The translations under genes were made by a program, and so were the position numbers. From the NCBI GenBank assembly GCA_027704905.1, contig CM051013.1:12873410-12937409 (forward strand): a stretch of DNA of 64,000 bases, read 5' to 3'. This DNA is from Muraenolepis orangiensis. Its lineage: Eukaryota > Chordata > Actinopteri > Gadiformes > Muraenolepididae. Below, piece by piece: positions 1 to 34,285 of the stretch. Within the stretch, counting starts at the first letter, position 1; each line of letters opens with the position of its first letter. The notes under the pieces were generated by a model. The model ran no database searches. It had not been told where the DNA came from and saw only the letters and a program-made list of their open reading frames with translations.

Positions 1-242
1 TGCTAGCGGCTTACTCTTTTAAGGCCACGCCGGGCAGGATGTTCCAACTTGAGGACGAGATGGATCAGAGGGAAACACATTTCCCCTCTTTTTCCTCTCT
101 TCCCTGTTCCCGAGTTTTAGCCTTTTCCCGAAGCGGTTGTAAATGTAGTTTACAACCTCACATAGTTAGGAAACGTCTCCATCAAGTTGCATGAAAGTAG
201 TGTAATGCGGTGGTCTGTGTGTGTGTGCCTGTGGGGGCCCAG

Positions 243-19151
<18,909 letters not shown>

Positions 19152-20885
19152 ACTGGCCACGGGCCATAGAGCTCCTCCACTTACAACCCAGGTGACTGGC
19201 CCCCCTTTGGGTCCCAGGATGACGTCCCGCCTCTTTATCCTAGAGGAAGAGGAAGAGGCGGGACGAGAGCAGGACGCTGTGATGCATAGCCTTTTAGGAA
19301 GTATTGAGGGACGCACTCATTTCTTGGTCATGACCGATACGATATTCAAACGCTGTATTTGTATTTGGATATAGATATTGGTCATTTTGAATAATGGCGG
19401 TTTTTATTTATATGTATATATTTGTTATGAAATACAACAAAAACACAACGTTTATATCGACTATTTTCACAGTTGGTTTATATCGAGTATTTTCACAATT
19501 GTCACAGGCATCTGCCGATTGTGTCGTGTACTTCCACTGATGTTGGCCAGTGTACATGGGGAAAGTGTCGGGATGACCAAGCAAGTAGAGCTGTTCATAG
19601 GACAGCCTTATAGGACCGTCTCATAGGACGATAGAACGTTGGGTTACTTTGCAGTACGGCAGGCGAAGAGACACGCGGACACGCTTTATATCATGTGATC
19701 AATGATCTATTGATATCGTCGTCGTTCCCCCCTCCCCCTCCATCTAAAAAGTGGTAAACCAATATTTGATATAATGAAGCCAGGAGGAGATACAGGAAGG
19801 AGGAGGCATTGTTTTAAAGATGGCCTCTCCCTCCTCAGGACAGTGTCTATGTAGCAGTCACCGAGTATACTGTGGACGACGGAGGTACAGTTACTGAGAC
19901 CCCGCAATACAGTCAACTAAATGAGTGTGTGAGCGAGACCGTTAGGATGTGTTGCATCCTAAAGCCTTTTGACTGAAATAATAATAATAGAGTAATAGTA
20001 ATGAGTATTCACAATAAATGGCCTATTCTTAGATTGGGTCAAATTGAAAAGGCATTTTGTATTTGGACACCAAACACTGAGCAAGTAGTATTTTTGCGTA
20101 TGTTTTAATCGTACATAGACTACACTTGTAGGGGTGTTGAATCAATGTATTCGTTCATGTTAACATAAATAGCCTTCGGCCTAGTGTTTGTGTAGGTCTA
20201 TGTTGAGGACAATCAAGTAACACTTCAAAATGAGCACTTTATAGAATAAACATTTTGGGTTGACATTTAATAACGACGGAAGGAAAACGGAAAAACCGGC
20301 CAGTGGTTTTATAAGGAAATTCACCTGTGGAGTTGCATGTTTACATTTTTTATTTTGGTGCGTCTTAAAATATCACGGTACTCCCACTAGAAATATTTAA
20401 ATGTATTTCACATTAATGATGACCAGTGTATTTGTTTTACGCAAGTTCCTTGTTCACTTGTGTTAGAGCTTGCTCACTAAAGGCATGTGAGTATTTACTG
20501 AATCCAGTGTGAAGGGCCAACTGGGTCCGTTTGGGTGTATGTTTACTGGAGTTGCTGTTGGCTCCAGGTGATGTTCGGAGTGATCAGCCTTGAGGGTTGC
20601 CATTAAAAGGCTACTGTAAAGAGCCCTGGTATTTTAAAACGTGCTAAAAGGGTATGCTGTACCTTTTATTTTTATTTTTTGACAAGATACTTTTTGTTTT
20701 GTTTACCATTACGGATTATAGAATACTAACTTTAAATTGAATTCTACAATGACGAAGCCACTTGTCACGCCTCAAACGTCATCCTGTGAGTGTTTCCGTC
20801 GTCGACAAATGACGTTTTGACTTATGTAAATATTTGTGATAGCTTTTGTTTGTTTTCTAAACAGAAGCCTATTTTCATAAATAAA
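19152..20885 (+). other. 3' UTR of the coiled-coil gene with poly(A) signals
   Basis: No further coding exon is needed after the TGA at 19149-19151. The stretch is AT-rich and has AATAAA at 20013-20018 and at 20880-20885, giving a likely short and long 3' end. A small alternative terminal exon after the possible donor CAG/GTGTGA at the stop cannot be excluded, because an acceptor-like site precedes a short acidic reading frame near 19220. The 3' end faces the 3' end of znf362, about 200 bp away. Confidence 0.5.
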
Positions 20886-21085
20886 GTACAATGAAACACA
20901 GTATTGCTGTCCTTGTATTTCATACGTAGATAGATATAGATACCCCCCTTTGCCTCCCTTCTTGCTCTGCAGGAGAGTACAATACCTTGAGACTAGTCTG
21001 TAAACCTTCATCATAAACACTAGAATTAAAAAAAATTAGTCTTTAATTACAAAACACAGGCAATCGATGAGTTTATAACAGTCTG

Positions 21086-23984
<2,899 letters not shown>

Positions 23985-26526
23985 TTAGATGAGGGAGATG
24001 CGGTTGGGAATGCTGGGGGACTCAGTTCTCTGGGGAGACTGGTGGCTCACCAGGTGCTCCACCACCGTGTGTTTGGACATGTGTCTCATAAGGTAAGTCT
24101 CCTGCAAATTGCCACACGGGAAAAATATTAAGTGTGCTTTCATTATCCTGTTAATGTCACATGGAGGTAAGAATATAGAAAGCAACAAGATGAAAATGAA
24201 CGGTGTGTTAATTGTTGTTTTTTTTTCCATATGTCATGACCTTTTCGTATTTTTTTCATTGCATTGAGATATATACATATACAGTGCTGTAAGTATGTGA
24301 ACCCCCTAGACATGGTCATTGTAATTGTACAAAAATGTAAAATAACCTTATTAAATGTATATCCAAACACCAATTTGTAAAGCAGGACTTTCCAAATAAT
24401 GGACACAAACAAAGAAAAATGATGTATTTTCATTATTTATTCAAAAAAAGTGGTTTCTCCCACAAAAACTGAAAATATGACTTGTGCAAAAGTATGTGAA
24501 CCCTTTTGGTTAATAGCGTGTGGCACCTCCTTTTGCAGCCATTACTGCAATCAAACGTTTTCTATAGCCACTGACCAGTCTCTCGCATCTGCTGTGGGGG
24601 ATTTTTGCCCACTCTTCCTTGCAGAACTCAGCCAGTTGAGAAAGGTTGGAGGGACATCTGGCATGTACCCCCCGCTTCAGGTCTAGCCACAACATTTCAA
24701 TTGGATTGAGGTCCGGACTTTGACTTGGCCAATCCAGAGTACGAATCCTCTTTTTTCTGAACCATTCCTTGGTAGATTTGCTGGTATGTTTTGGGTCGTT
24801 GTCTTGTTGAAAAACCCATTTACGGCCCAGTTTCAACTTCCTGACTGATGGCTGGAGATTCTTATCAAGAATTTGCTGATACACTTCAGAATTCATGTTT
24901 CCCTGGATGATATGGAGTTGTCCAGGTCCAGAAGCAGAGAAGCAGCCCCATACCTTAACATTTCCACCACCATGCTTCACTGTTGGGATGAGGTTCTTTT
25001 CTTCATGTGCTGTGTTGGTTTTTCTCCAAACAAAGCGCTTACGATTATGACCAAATAATTCTATTTTGGACTCATCTGTCCAGAGAATGGACTTCCAGAA
25101 GGCCTCTGGTTTGTCCAAGTTCTCTCTGGCAAAGTTTAAACGGGCAGCTTTGTTCTTTTTGGAGAGCAGAGGCTTCCTTCTAGCAACCCTCCCATGAATG
25201 TCGTGTTGGTTCAATTTTCGTCTAATTGTAGACGCATGTACATTTACACCTGACGCTGCCAGAGAGCTCTGCAACTCTTTAGAGGTGATGTGTGGGTTGT
25301 CCTTTACCTGATTTATTATTCTACGGGTGCTTCTTGATGTTAGTTTTAATGGGCGTCCACTTCTAGGCAAAGATGCGGTCATCTTGGACGCCCTCCATTT
25401 GTAAATTATTTGCCTCACCGTGGATGGATGGAGCTGGAATCGTTTGGAGATTGTCTTGTAGCCTTCTCTAGACTGATGGGCTGTCAGTACCATTTTCTTG
25501 ATTTCCTCGGGTATCTCCTTTCCTCTTGGCATGGTTGATTCGTATGGGTACACCCTGGCACTGCAGTCGTTTGGTTGTTTTTCTCTCTCTTTTAATCTGT
25601 GTTGTCCAACCCTTTTCCTAATGATGTCTCATTTGATTGGTTTGCTTAATTGACTAATTAAGCACCCAAAAGTGTTTCACCTGAATCTGTTACCTCCTTG
25701 ACTTTACCAATACAGCTGGGGGTTCACTTACTTTTGCACATCCACTAATTCCATGTTTCATGTATTTTTTTGGCTACTCACACAATTCCCTCTAAAAAAG
25801 TACATGGAACTGTTAAACATAAACCTGACATTTCATATATGTAAAACTTGTGATGATAAAATAGGAAAATCATGGTAAAACAACAGAAAACTCTTAACTG
25901 TTCAAGGGGTTCACATACTTTCGAGCAGCACTGTATATATATATACACAGGTGAGAGATTGTAGAATAAATGATGAAATAAAAATAAAAAATACTGAAAA
26001 AAATAAAAAGTCACTCACTGAGGTGTAAGCGCGGCCACACATGCTACAGCAGTACGCTTTGGCGTTCTTGATGGCGTGCGCCGAGAGGTGGATCTGAAGG
26101 GAGGCGGAGTCCGAGTAGGCCCGGTAGCAGTTCGGACACTTGTAGGGTTTGTCTTTGTTGTGCTGCCTCTGGTGGGACTGGGCGAGAGAAAACACGACAC
26201 ACAATACGTACGTTACAAACCGTAACCCATCGTTGATTCAAATCCAATGCAGAAAAAGTCAATAATGTGATGAATCAATTCAGCATTCAATGAGGCGGTA
26301 AAGTGGCGTCACCTGGAGGTTGGAGAGCTGGGTGAAGGCCTTTTCACATCCCGGATGGGCACATTTATACGGCCGGTCACCGGTGTGGATTCTGTGAGGA
26401 GGGGGGGGGGGGGGGGGGGCGTGACGCGTTATAAACCACCACAAAAAGAGCTGGTTCCACAAAAAGCAGTAGGCAATCATTTGATCCATTATATACAGCA
26501 TATAGGGATTTGTGTGGGATAGGATG

Positions 26527-26560
<34 letters not shown>

Positions 26561-29500
26561 ACATGTACATTTTCAACATGCATTTAAAAAATAAAATCAA
26601 AAAGTGAATTATCAATCTAATCTAAAAAGGTACAAGTAAGTGTCTTGAAGAACCAAGCCAAGAGAGAAAGATAAGGTTTGCCTCTTTGCTAACTGCTAAC
26701 TGCCTCCACCAACCCTCCCTACCCACCCACCCACCCACCCACAAACCCATGTCCCGGTGTGCATGGTGGTGGAGGTGCAGGCAGACCTGGTGTGCTGCTG
26801 CAGGTGTGACAGCTGGCGGAAGGAGTTCTCGCAGTAGGAGCAGTGGTAGGGCTTGATGCCCAGGTGGATGCGCAGGTGCTGAGCCAGGTAGGAGGCGTTG
26901 GCGAAGGACTTGGAGCAGTGGGGACACTTGTGGGGCTTGGCCTCCGTGTGCGACTTGGAGTGCATCTGCATCTCCGACTTGGAGAAATAGGTGAGCGGGC
27001 ACACCTTACACCTGGGGGGGGGGGGGGGGGGGGGAAGAGACATGAGTCCAGGGAAAGGGGGGAGGGGTCGTCTCAGCAGGCCTGATCTCGTATCCTCCTC
27101 TTCTTCTTCTTCTTAATATGGTTTTCAAAACACTCGGTATTTGTTGTTCAAGTTGTATTGCTATATTAGTTTGTAATTTGTAGATATCGTTTTAGTTTCA
27201 ATATGGTTTTAGCTTCACTATAGTGTAAATATTGTTTTAGCGTCAATATTGTTTGAGCTTCAAAGCGATGCACAACGTTTTCGGGAAGGCGCAGAGTCTC
27301 AGTCTGATTACAGTACTTCAACGTGAGTCCACAGGGTTCAAATTGGCGACAGGCGGCAGACGCAAGCCAGTTTCTCACACTGGTCTCCTGGTGGCATTGG
27401 TGGTATTGGTTACCAGGTTCCACCACAACATGCAAACAAACCACATAGTTACCTCCGCCAAAACGAAGATGGAAACGGTGGTTATGTTTTAAACCCTGTT
27501 TGTCTGTCTGTTTGTTTGTCTGTTCGGAAGGACATTGGACAAAACTTGTGTTATGGGCAAAGGAACAGAGGATTAGATGAACTAACATTTGGTGTGGCGG
27601 AGGTATGCACTCTACTGAGGGTCCTCTAGTTAAGAGCTGTGGTGAGTCAGAAGATATAAGAACGTCATCTCAACAAACTGTTGCGAAAGTAACCTCAACC
27701 CAGAGGAATGATAAACTGATAAACACAAACCCATATCAACACATATTTAGGCTTAATAAAAACTTCCTGGAAACAACAAAGATCATTTAGAGGTATTTTT
27801 GGAGGCTATATAGAGGCTAAATAAGAAATAGAAGCAGGTTCCAAAATTTACTTTCAGAATGTTGTCTTTTTACTTGCCAGAGTGCCAATAGTCTACTGGC
27901 TAAGAAATTGTTTTAATATGTCAATTTATTTCCCTGCCCATAGTGGTGTCAACGTTGGACTCTGATCAAAAGGTATTTTGGAGTCCTCCCAACCTGTAGG
28001 TTTTGCCTTCTTTGGGGGCGATGGTGATGCAGCCCTGGTCCGCCAGGATGGGGTACGGCACCACCAGAAGCGGGCCCGACGTGTTCTCCGCCTTGATCTT
28101 CTTCCGTCCGCGGGTGGCCTTGGGTGGGGGCCCCAGGAGCCCCGTCAGGCCTCCCGTCTTCATGTGCTCCATGCCGGGCCCGCTGGCCAGCCCGGAGAGG
28201 ATGTTGACGGCCTGCGCTCCGCCCAGACGGTTCTGGCCGCTGGAGGTGGGCGTGGTGGGGGTCAGGGCCTCCGAGGTGCCGTGGTTCTCGGGCCGCGACG
28301 AAGGAGCCAGACCTGTGGGGGTTTTCGAGGGGGGGAGATTAGAAATGTATCCGTACAAAGAAACAACCTACAGAATCTGCTCTCCTGAGGGGGGGGGGGG
28401 GGGTCGTCAACAAGCCCTTGTGGAAGCCAGGTGCAGATGTTCCTCCTTCGTCTAGATCTAGCGGGTGACCTTCCTCGCCGGGTTGTTAAGCATTGCCCTC
28501 AAACCGTCTCCATAACCGGCCTCCAAATGCAACTAGCCTCGTCTTTACATTACACCCTTGTTGTTAATAATATGATGCTTCATTCAGTAGAGGCCCAGCT
28601 AACGGCAAAAAAATCCCCCCCCCCCCCCCTTCCCTGACCTCACCTTAAGTCACCCCCTCCCCCCCTCTTTCCACTGTCCAGGAGGCGGCTTTTCTTCCGT
28701 TTATCGGGGGCAAGTTGTCCAGCAATGCCGCCGCCGTAGCCAATGTCCTAAAGCCCCGTCTTACGTTACAGTACAGCCGCCAGCTTGTGTTTCTAATGCA
28801 GCGGTGGATGGATTCCTTCTCCTCCCCCCACCCCCCCCATACACCTCCTGGCAGCCAGTCTTCTTGTCGTCTCTCCGGCCACTGCCAGCAGGGGGGGGCA
28901 GGCGGAGTGGACGACAGCGGTACCTGGCGAGGTGGTTGGACGGCAGGTGTAGGCGGTTGCTCACCGATCTGCCACATGTGCCAGTCTTCCCACAATCCTT
29001 TGGCCTTCACTGCCGACATGTTCTCCATATTTGCGTCTGAGAAGTTGTAAGGTGATCGGAATATTGTTTTTTGCTGTGCATGTATTGCACGACACCATGT
29101 AACACCACCCCACATAACGCCACCCACGTTAACACAACGGCATCCATTCACATTTTAACACATGGGGGGGGGGGGGGGGGCATCCGCAAGCGCGGTCAAT
29201 GTTGGTTATCGGGCTACTTAGGTTGCTGATAACCGATAACTTGTCGTTTAGTTTTTTGGGTGGCGTCAACATCAACAACTTGGGGGAGTGGGCGTGTGCT
29301 AGTTGTATAATGTAGAAAAGTGGGGTATCAAGGGCATTTAGATTCTAAAAGGGCATCGAGATACAGCCTTCCTGATGCTGTCTGTGAATCACCAAGGTCA
29401 TGTGACCTTGGGGACATTACAAATCCTCAACAAACGGAGGATTTAAACGTCTGCTGTGATTTGCAAATACACGGCGGAGAACAAAATACATAAAACACAT

Positions 29501-30728
29501 TCATACACAGCACGCTCTTCAAGAACAACAACAACAACAACAACAACAAAAAACCATCATGACACATCAATGTTATGAAAAGGCAAGTGCCAAGGTACTC
29601 GCCTAACAAGTTAGGACTCAGATTCTGATAGATCCAATGTGCTTGCGGCCCCACCGTACCTGGTCCTGAGCTGGAGGGGGGGCGCGCGTGCAGGGCAATG
29701 TCGGGCTGCCCGGAGCCCCCCTGGGGCAGGGACTGGGAGAGGTGGTGGCCGAGGATTTGCTGGGGCTGAAGCTTGGGCACCTGCATGCCGTGCTGGACCC
29801 CGCCACCGCCACCCCCGCCACCCCCGCCACCCCCGCCACCCCCGCCCCCGCCCCCACCACCACCACTGCCGTCGGAGGGCGAGGAGGGCATCAGCCCAGT
29901 CTGCTGGGAGGGGCTAGACGTAGGGGGCAGGTGGAGCGGTCGGATCTTCTCGGCCATCAGTTGCTCCTTGATCTTGTTAATGAGCACCAGGTTATCCAGC
30001 TGAAAGGTTCAAGGGAGGGGGGGGGGGTCACAGATAATGGCCACCCGTGTGTGAATGTCGTCCGTGTGAAAATAAAACCAACCCCCATACCCCCCCCCCC
30101 CCTCACCCACTGCTGTTAATGTTCGCCGTGTTTTATGTTCTTCTACATTTCTTTTTTTTTTACGTTGTCTAGCGTAGCCAGAGTCGAGGCTACGGAGCAC
30201 CATGGGATAAGGCAGACTTCACAAGAACTAGAAGTTAACTTCCTAAGTCTGTGGGGTTTTAAAAAAGACATTAACGCATAGGTGCAAAAGGCAAATGTTT
30301 GGTATGGCAGAAACATTAAAGCCAGGGAAAGGCCCTTCAAGGAGGAGTCGGATTCTTTGACGCTCGTGTTTGAATAGTTTTGAGCAACTCTATAAATAAA
30401 TGGAGGCTTTTTTGTTTGGAAGCATGGCTGTTTTCTCCCAATCTCCCACAGCTATTAACGGCATACATAACAGTTTGAAACTACTAAACCACCACCACCA
30501 TCTCAGACTTTTGAGCAAACGCACCCACAGACGTCCCCAAGAGAGTCAAGTGGCAAATGGGCAAAGCAGCGGCGGCAGCCAATAGAGAGCTCTGAGCTCT
30601 CCTATCCCCTGAAGCCCCTGGATATCGCCTGGTGGTGGTTAGGGGCCTTCAACACGGGGTCTTACCTGGCTGGGCATGTTGGGAGGAGGGGGCCAAAAAT
30701 ATGGGTTGTTGAACCGGGGTTCAGCCAT
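23985..30728 (-). CDS. znf362: Zinc finger protein 362 (six C2H2 fingers)
   Basis: Coding exons in transcript order: 30728-30666, 29999-29660, 28312-27994, 27011-26787, 26391-26313, 26177-26019, 24101-23985. They total 1302 nt, 433 residues plus stop, with all phases matching. The N-terminus MAEPRFNNPYFWPPPP, the segment LVLINKIKEQLMAEKIRP, the basic RGRKKIKAEN block, the six linked C2H2 fingers (IHTGDRPYKC-type linkers) and the C-terminus ending RISLI are diagnostic of the ZNF362/ZNF384 family and closest to ZNF362. It is a nuclear DNA-binding regulator by family. Exon 2 encodes a glycine run of about 20 residues (29800-29870). The start exon begins with an acceptor one base before ATG; the human protein, as I recall it, has a short extra upstream exon, so the true start may lie upstream and was not found. 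Confidence 0.93.
24282..25933 (-). mobile_element. Tc1/mariner-type transposon (complete)
   Basis: It is flanked by TA at 24280-24281 and 25934-25935. Outer terminal repeats 24282-24305 and 25906-25933 share CAGTGCTG and AAGTATGTGAACCCC. Inner repeats at 24485-24503 and 25720-25738 repeat the TGCAAAAGTATGTGAACCC theme, giving the IR/DR layout of fish Tc1 elements. The element is 1652 bp, lies within the last intron of znf362 and is transcribed in the same direction. Repeat sequences at the two ends are imperfect matches. Confidence 0.93.
24510..25532 (-). CDS. Tc1-like DD34E transposase, uninterrupted
   Basis: A 340-residue frame starting MPRGKEIPEE; an upstream in-frame start at 25553 would add seven residues. 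It cuts and pastes the surrounding element at TA sites by family. An N-terminal paired-type helix-turn-helix (about residues 5-110, including GYKTISKRF and RRKLNQHDIHGR) is followed by the DDE domain with WTDESK, the QQDNDPKHTS aspartate and SPDLNPIE glutamate; the last two are separated by 34 residues. No stop or frameshift is seen and the length is that of intact fish Tc1 transposases, so the protein could still be functional. Activity cannot be judged from sequence alone. Confidence 0.93.
   Translation of the reverse strand: MPRGKEIPEEIKKMVLTAHQSREGYKTISKRFQLHPSTVRQIIYKWRASKMTASLPRSGRPLKLTSRSTRRIINQVKDNPHITSKELQSSLAASGVNVHASTIRRKLNQHDIHGRVARRKPLLSKKNKAARLNFARENLDKPEAFWKSILWTDESKIELFGHNRKRFVWRKTNTAHEEKNLIPTVKHGGGNVKVWGCFSASGPGQLHIIQGNMNSEVYQQILDKNLQPSVRKLKLGRKWVFQQDNDPKHTSKSTKEWFRKKRIRTLDWPSQSPDLNPIEMLWLDLKRGVHARCPSNLSQLAEFCKEEWAKIPHSRCERLVSGYRKRLIAVMAAKGGATRY
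28965..29036 (-). CDS. Candidate 72-nt cassette exon of znf362
   Basis: On the minus strand an acceptor (CTTCTCAG) ends at 29037 and a good donor (ATCG/GTGAGC) follows 28965. The insert is phase 1 to phase 1, exactly the phase between the exons ending at 29660 and starting at 28312. It has no stop in that frame and would add 24 residues containing MENMSAVKAKGLWEDWHMWQ. I do not recall this segment in ZNF362, so it is either an alternative exon or a chance frame. Confidence 0.4.
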
Positions 30729-31007
30729 CCTGGAATAAAAATCAAAATCAAAAAAAAGAATACATGGTTGTTGGGACAGATGTTCATACTTAAAAAGGTT
30801 TGATCTCAGGTTTGATTGCAGGTTTGAGAGCCATAGTATTCATCTTGCGCATTGGGAGTTTAAAAAAAGGAGTTCAATCTCAGGGTATATGGTAATACAG
30901 AGCAACTCAATACAAACATTATGTTAACTCAACAATAGATTCAACCATAGATTTGGTCAGACTACACATCTTTGGTGATCGTTTCTTACACTAATGTCAT
31001 ATGGTGC

Positions 31008-31245
31008 GGAAAGATAGCTCAGTCTGTTGGGCCTCGGCTTGGGAACCGTAAGATCGCCAGTTCAAATCCCCGAAAACACCTGGGCACTTCCAAGGTGCCC
31101 TCGAGCAAGGCACCAGACCCTTACACTGCTCCCCGGGCACTGTATGTACAATAGCTGCCCACTGCTCCTAATACTAGGATGGGTTAAATGCAGAGAAACT
31201 AATTTCACTGTGTGTGACCAATGAAGACGATTCAACACCTGGATG
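31008..31245 (+). mobile_element. tRNA-derived SINE, family B, fullest copy
   Basis: The A box region AAAGATAGCTCAGTCTGTTG and B box AGTTCAAATCC are followed by a body with CTCGAGCAAGGCACCAGACC, CCCACTGCTCCTAATACTAG and GGTTAAATGCAGAGAAACT. Related fragments sit near 10450, 35165, 44283 and 51025. Confidence 0.85.
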
Positions 31246-32545
31246 CCTTCCACTCGACATTCATTCAATATCCTGATGAAGATTTAGGCTTAGTGGTTGA
31301 GGCTTTATATCCATGTGGTCAATGCTTTATACTCCATCATGTGTGAGTGTGAAATACTGTACCACTAGGTAATGACAAGCCTCCATATCTAGTGAGATTT
31401 AATGTTGTGCGTTGTGGTTATTAATTATGTGCCATCGTACAAGTTGCCAATACTTAAGATAATGTGGCTATTACTGCAAGCTAATGCATGCACCATACCC
31501 ATACATACCCATATGTGTATAACATATTAATATAGTTATCGTCCACTTTCATACATCGTCTGACAATGTGGCATTTACTTAGAGTAGATTTTCGGCAGCT
31601 TCCTACTGGCAATGTCTGCTTCACTAAGTTGTTCGGCGTAAAAACACAAGACACAATATGAGAAAAAAACAACACATTGACGCACGCTTGTTCGGTTTTG
31701 AGGATCTTAAAACACGATTGCTTTGAAAGTACACTAATTGTTGGCTCGTGAGGCTTTTACATGATACGGACATGAAATTAAATATACAAATAAATAGATA
31801 TATTTATATAGTGACTACTATGTGCTTGCCATGAATACTTTTACTGGACTGCTGGCACTGTAGAAAATCAATGATATCAGTTAGAATTAGTCATATACAC
31901 AGGTTTATGTTTGTTGCCTTCACTATGACACTGCTGACAGCAGCTAACTACTGGCCCGATTCACCTAAATCAATGATGTTATCAGTTGGCAAAAGCTACA
32001 TAGAACTTTACAGTTTGGCAGCCTACACTTTAGAAATACTGCTGACAACAGCATATTATTTGCCTGATTCCCCCCAAATCAATGACGTTATCAGTTAGAA
32101 GAAGCTATATATACACACACACATTAATGGTGAGTAGCCTACACTGAATTTGATTTTACATTTTCAGAGAAAAACTTAAAAGACAATATCCTCATTCTGT
32201 ATAGAGCACAGAGGAGAACGCCTAAGCCTGGTTTCCAGTTGGGTTGGAAGCTGAAGGGGTATAAGCTATGACAATACAAATGAAGCATTTGCATGATGAA
32301 ATGTACATGATACATCCCTGTGACATTAATGTACGCATTGACATCACTTAATTTAAAGTTTCAGAGTCCAGTAATAAAGCCAGTGTCAGTGACAATGTGG
32401 CAATGCAAGTTAGACTGTATGACGCAGAAGGTAAGCAAACTTTCAGCAATATATAACCCAAATGATTCTCTCTTATTAGATTTGATTCCCCATTATGGAG
32501 CCATAGTGAACTTTACATCGCCGTTTTGACAGTCTTGGCAGAGCA

Positions 32546-32546
<1 letters not shown>

Positions 32547-32602
<56 letters not shown>

Positions 32603-32607
32603 TCTAC

Positions 32608-32666
<59 letters not shown>

Positions 32667-32710
32667 TACGCGTGTGTGTATGTTTGTCTACGCGTGTGTG
32701 CGTCTGCGCG
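32547..32710. repeat. (GT)n microsatellite with CTACGCG interruptions
   Basis: GT runs broken by three TGTCTACGCG units, ending in a CG-rich tail near 32700-32716. Confidence 0.9.
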
Positions 32711-33061
32711 CGCGCAGTGCGGCCCAGCCTATGCTCAGACATTCTCAGACACTTTAGGTAAAACATTTTCAGACAAAAGAAACAAAAATGGCAGCCTTAT
32801 TTTTTTTATAAGGCGGGACGCCATATTCTGCAGACACCCCCCAACACCACCAACCAACCCTCATCCCCACCCAAAAAAAAGAGGAACACGTTCGTCTTGT
32901 GCAGACAGAGGATGAAGCTGCCCGCCGCCGCTCCCACACACACAACGCTGTGTTCATCATGTCAAAAGGCATGAAGGATTGTTTACGGCAAAGGGTTTGA
33001 ATCGCCCGGCCCTCCCGAACCTCTTAAAAAGAACCTGACACTTCCTCTAGCGACCATGCAT

Positions 33062-33177
33062 GCCCTGCAAAAAAAAAAAAAGCACACGGAAACACCACAA
33101 GATGCCCTGCAAAAAAGCACACGGAAACACCACAAGATGCCCCTGCAAAAAAGCACACGGAAACACCACAGTATGCG
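33062..33177. repeat. Triplicated 37-38 bp repeat
   Basis: Three near-identical copies of GCACACGGAAACACCACAAG preceded by CCCTGCAAAAAA, with an A-run that varies in length between copies. Confidence 0.9.
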
Positions 33178-34215
33178 GGGCTCGCCTGCAATGCATTCGA
33201 GTCCAACAACAGCATCGACCCACACACAACAACAACAATGCACACTATGTTGCACATGTAGGTTCCCGTGGCGCTGAAAGGCCAACCAAAAAAAAAAAAT
33301 CACTTTGGTTTAGGTTTTGCTTTTTTTTTTTTTTTTTACATTTGGCAACTTTTTGACGAATCGAGACCCAGCACAAGAATGTGAACAATGCACATGAAAC
33401 GCGTATTGGAGAATTGCAACAAAAAAAATAGCGCCTTGGTGGAAATACATTGCAGACATACCTGAGCGAGTCGTGGGCGCAGATTTAGGTGTTTTCCAGA
33501 AGAGCTATAATATAAAAGGTTGATGTTCTGTCTTCTTGCCAGCCTCCCCGACACGACCACTTCTTCCGGGTCGCTTTGTTCACTTCTGGGTACTAGGCTG
33601 CTGATCGCTGGAGTTCACTGGAGATGCGTCCTCCTGAACGCTGCGCTGTGGCGTTCGCCACAGTCGTCCACATCGGAACCGAACCTGGATCCGAAACCAA
33701 ACCCAGCACGGGTAGACCATTTAATTGGAGCCCAAATTCAGTGGGTTCGTTTTATTGATTACTTGTATAAAATAAAATAAAATATGAATATGCCAAAGTA
33801 CTAAAAAAACGTACAATAAATAAATCAATAAATAATAATAAACAATAATAAACACAGTATGACACTTATTACTTTTACTGATAAATGTGTTATCACACCA
33901 CACAGAGGGACCTAGAGCAAAGGTCAAGGTTTGGGGTGACGATGGCACGTCCATCGGGAAGAAAATCCATTTAGCCATTAATACAACGTCAACGGACATC
34001 AACGGGCACGTAGTTTGTGAGTCAATACAGTGTCAGCATTTGTACAATGGAATGCTACCTCCCCATAATTCAGAATTTCTAAAACACAATATTATAAAAA
34101 AATACTATACACAATAAAAATGAACATTAAAGTGACTGAAGGATGATATGTACATTTAAAAGCATTTAAAAGTGCCAGTAGTGCAGCAGCATCATGAAAA
34201 CAGTGCAGTATTACA

Positions 34216-34285
34216 TTTACATTTAGGGCATTTGGCAGACGCTTTTATCCAAAGCGACTTACAAGGTGTACATTAGTTGAAGCAG
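34216..34285. repeat. Common dispersed teleost repeat motif
   Basis: Contains CATTTGGCAGACGCTTTTAT directly followed by CCAAAGCGACTTACAAGG, a motif found in many fish genomes. The parent element family is not identifiable from this fragment. Confidence 0.6.

Noticed and set aside
28003..28455. 150-residue plus-strand frame
   Set aside because: Antisense shadow of a znf362 exon, whose own frame matches the family.
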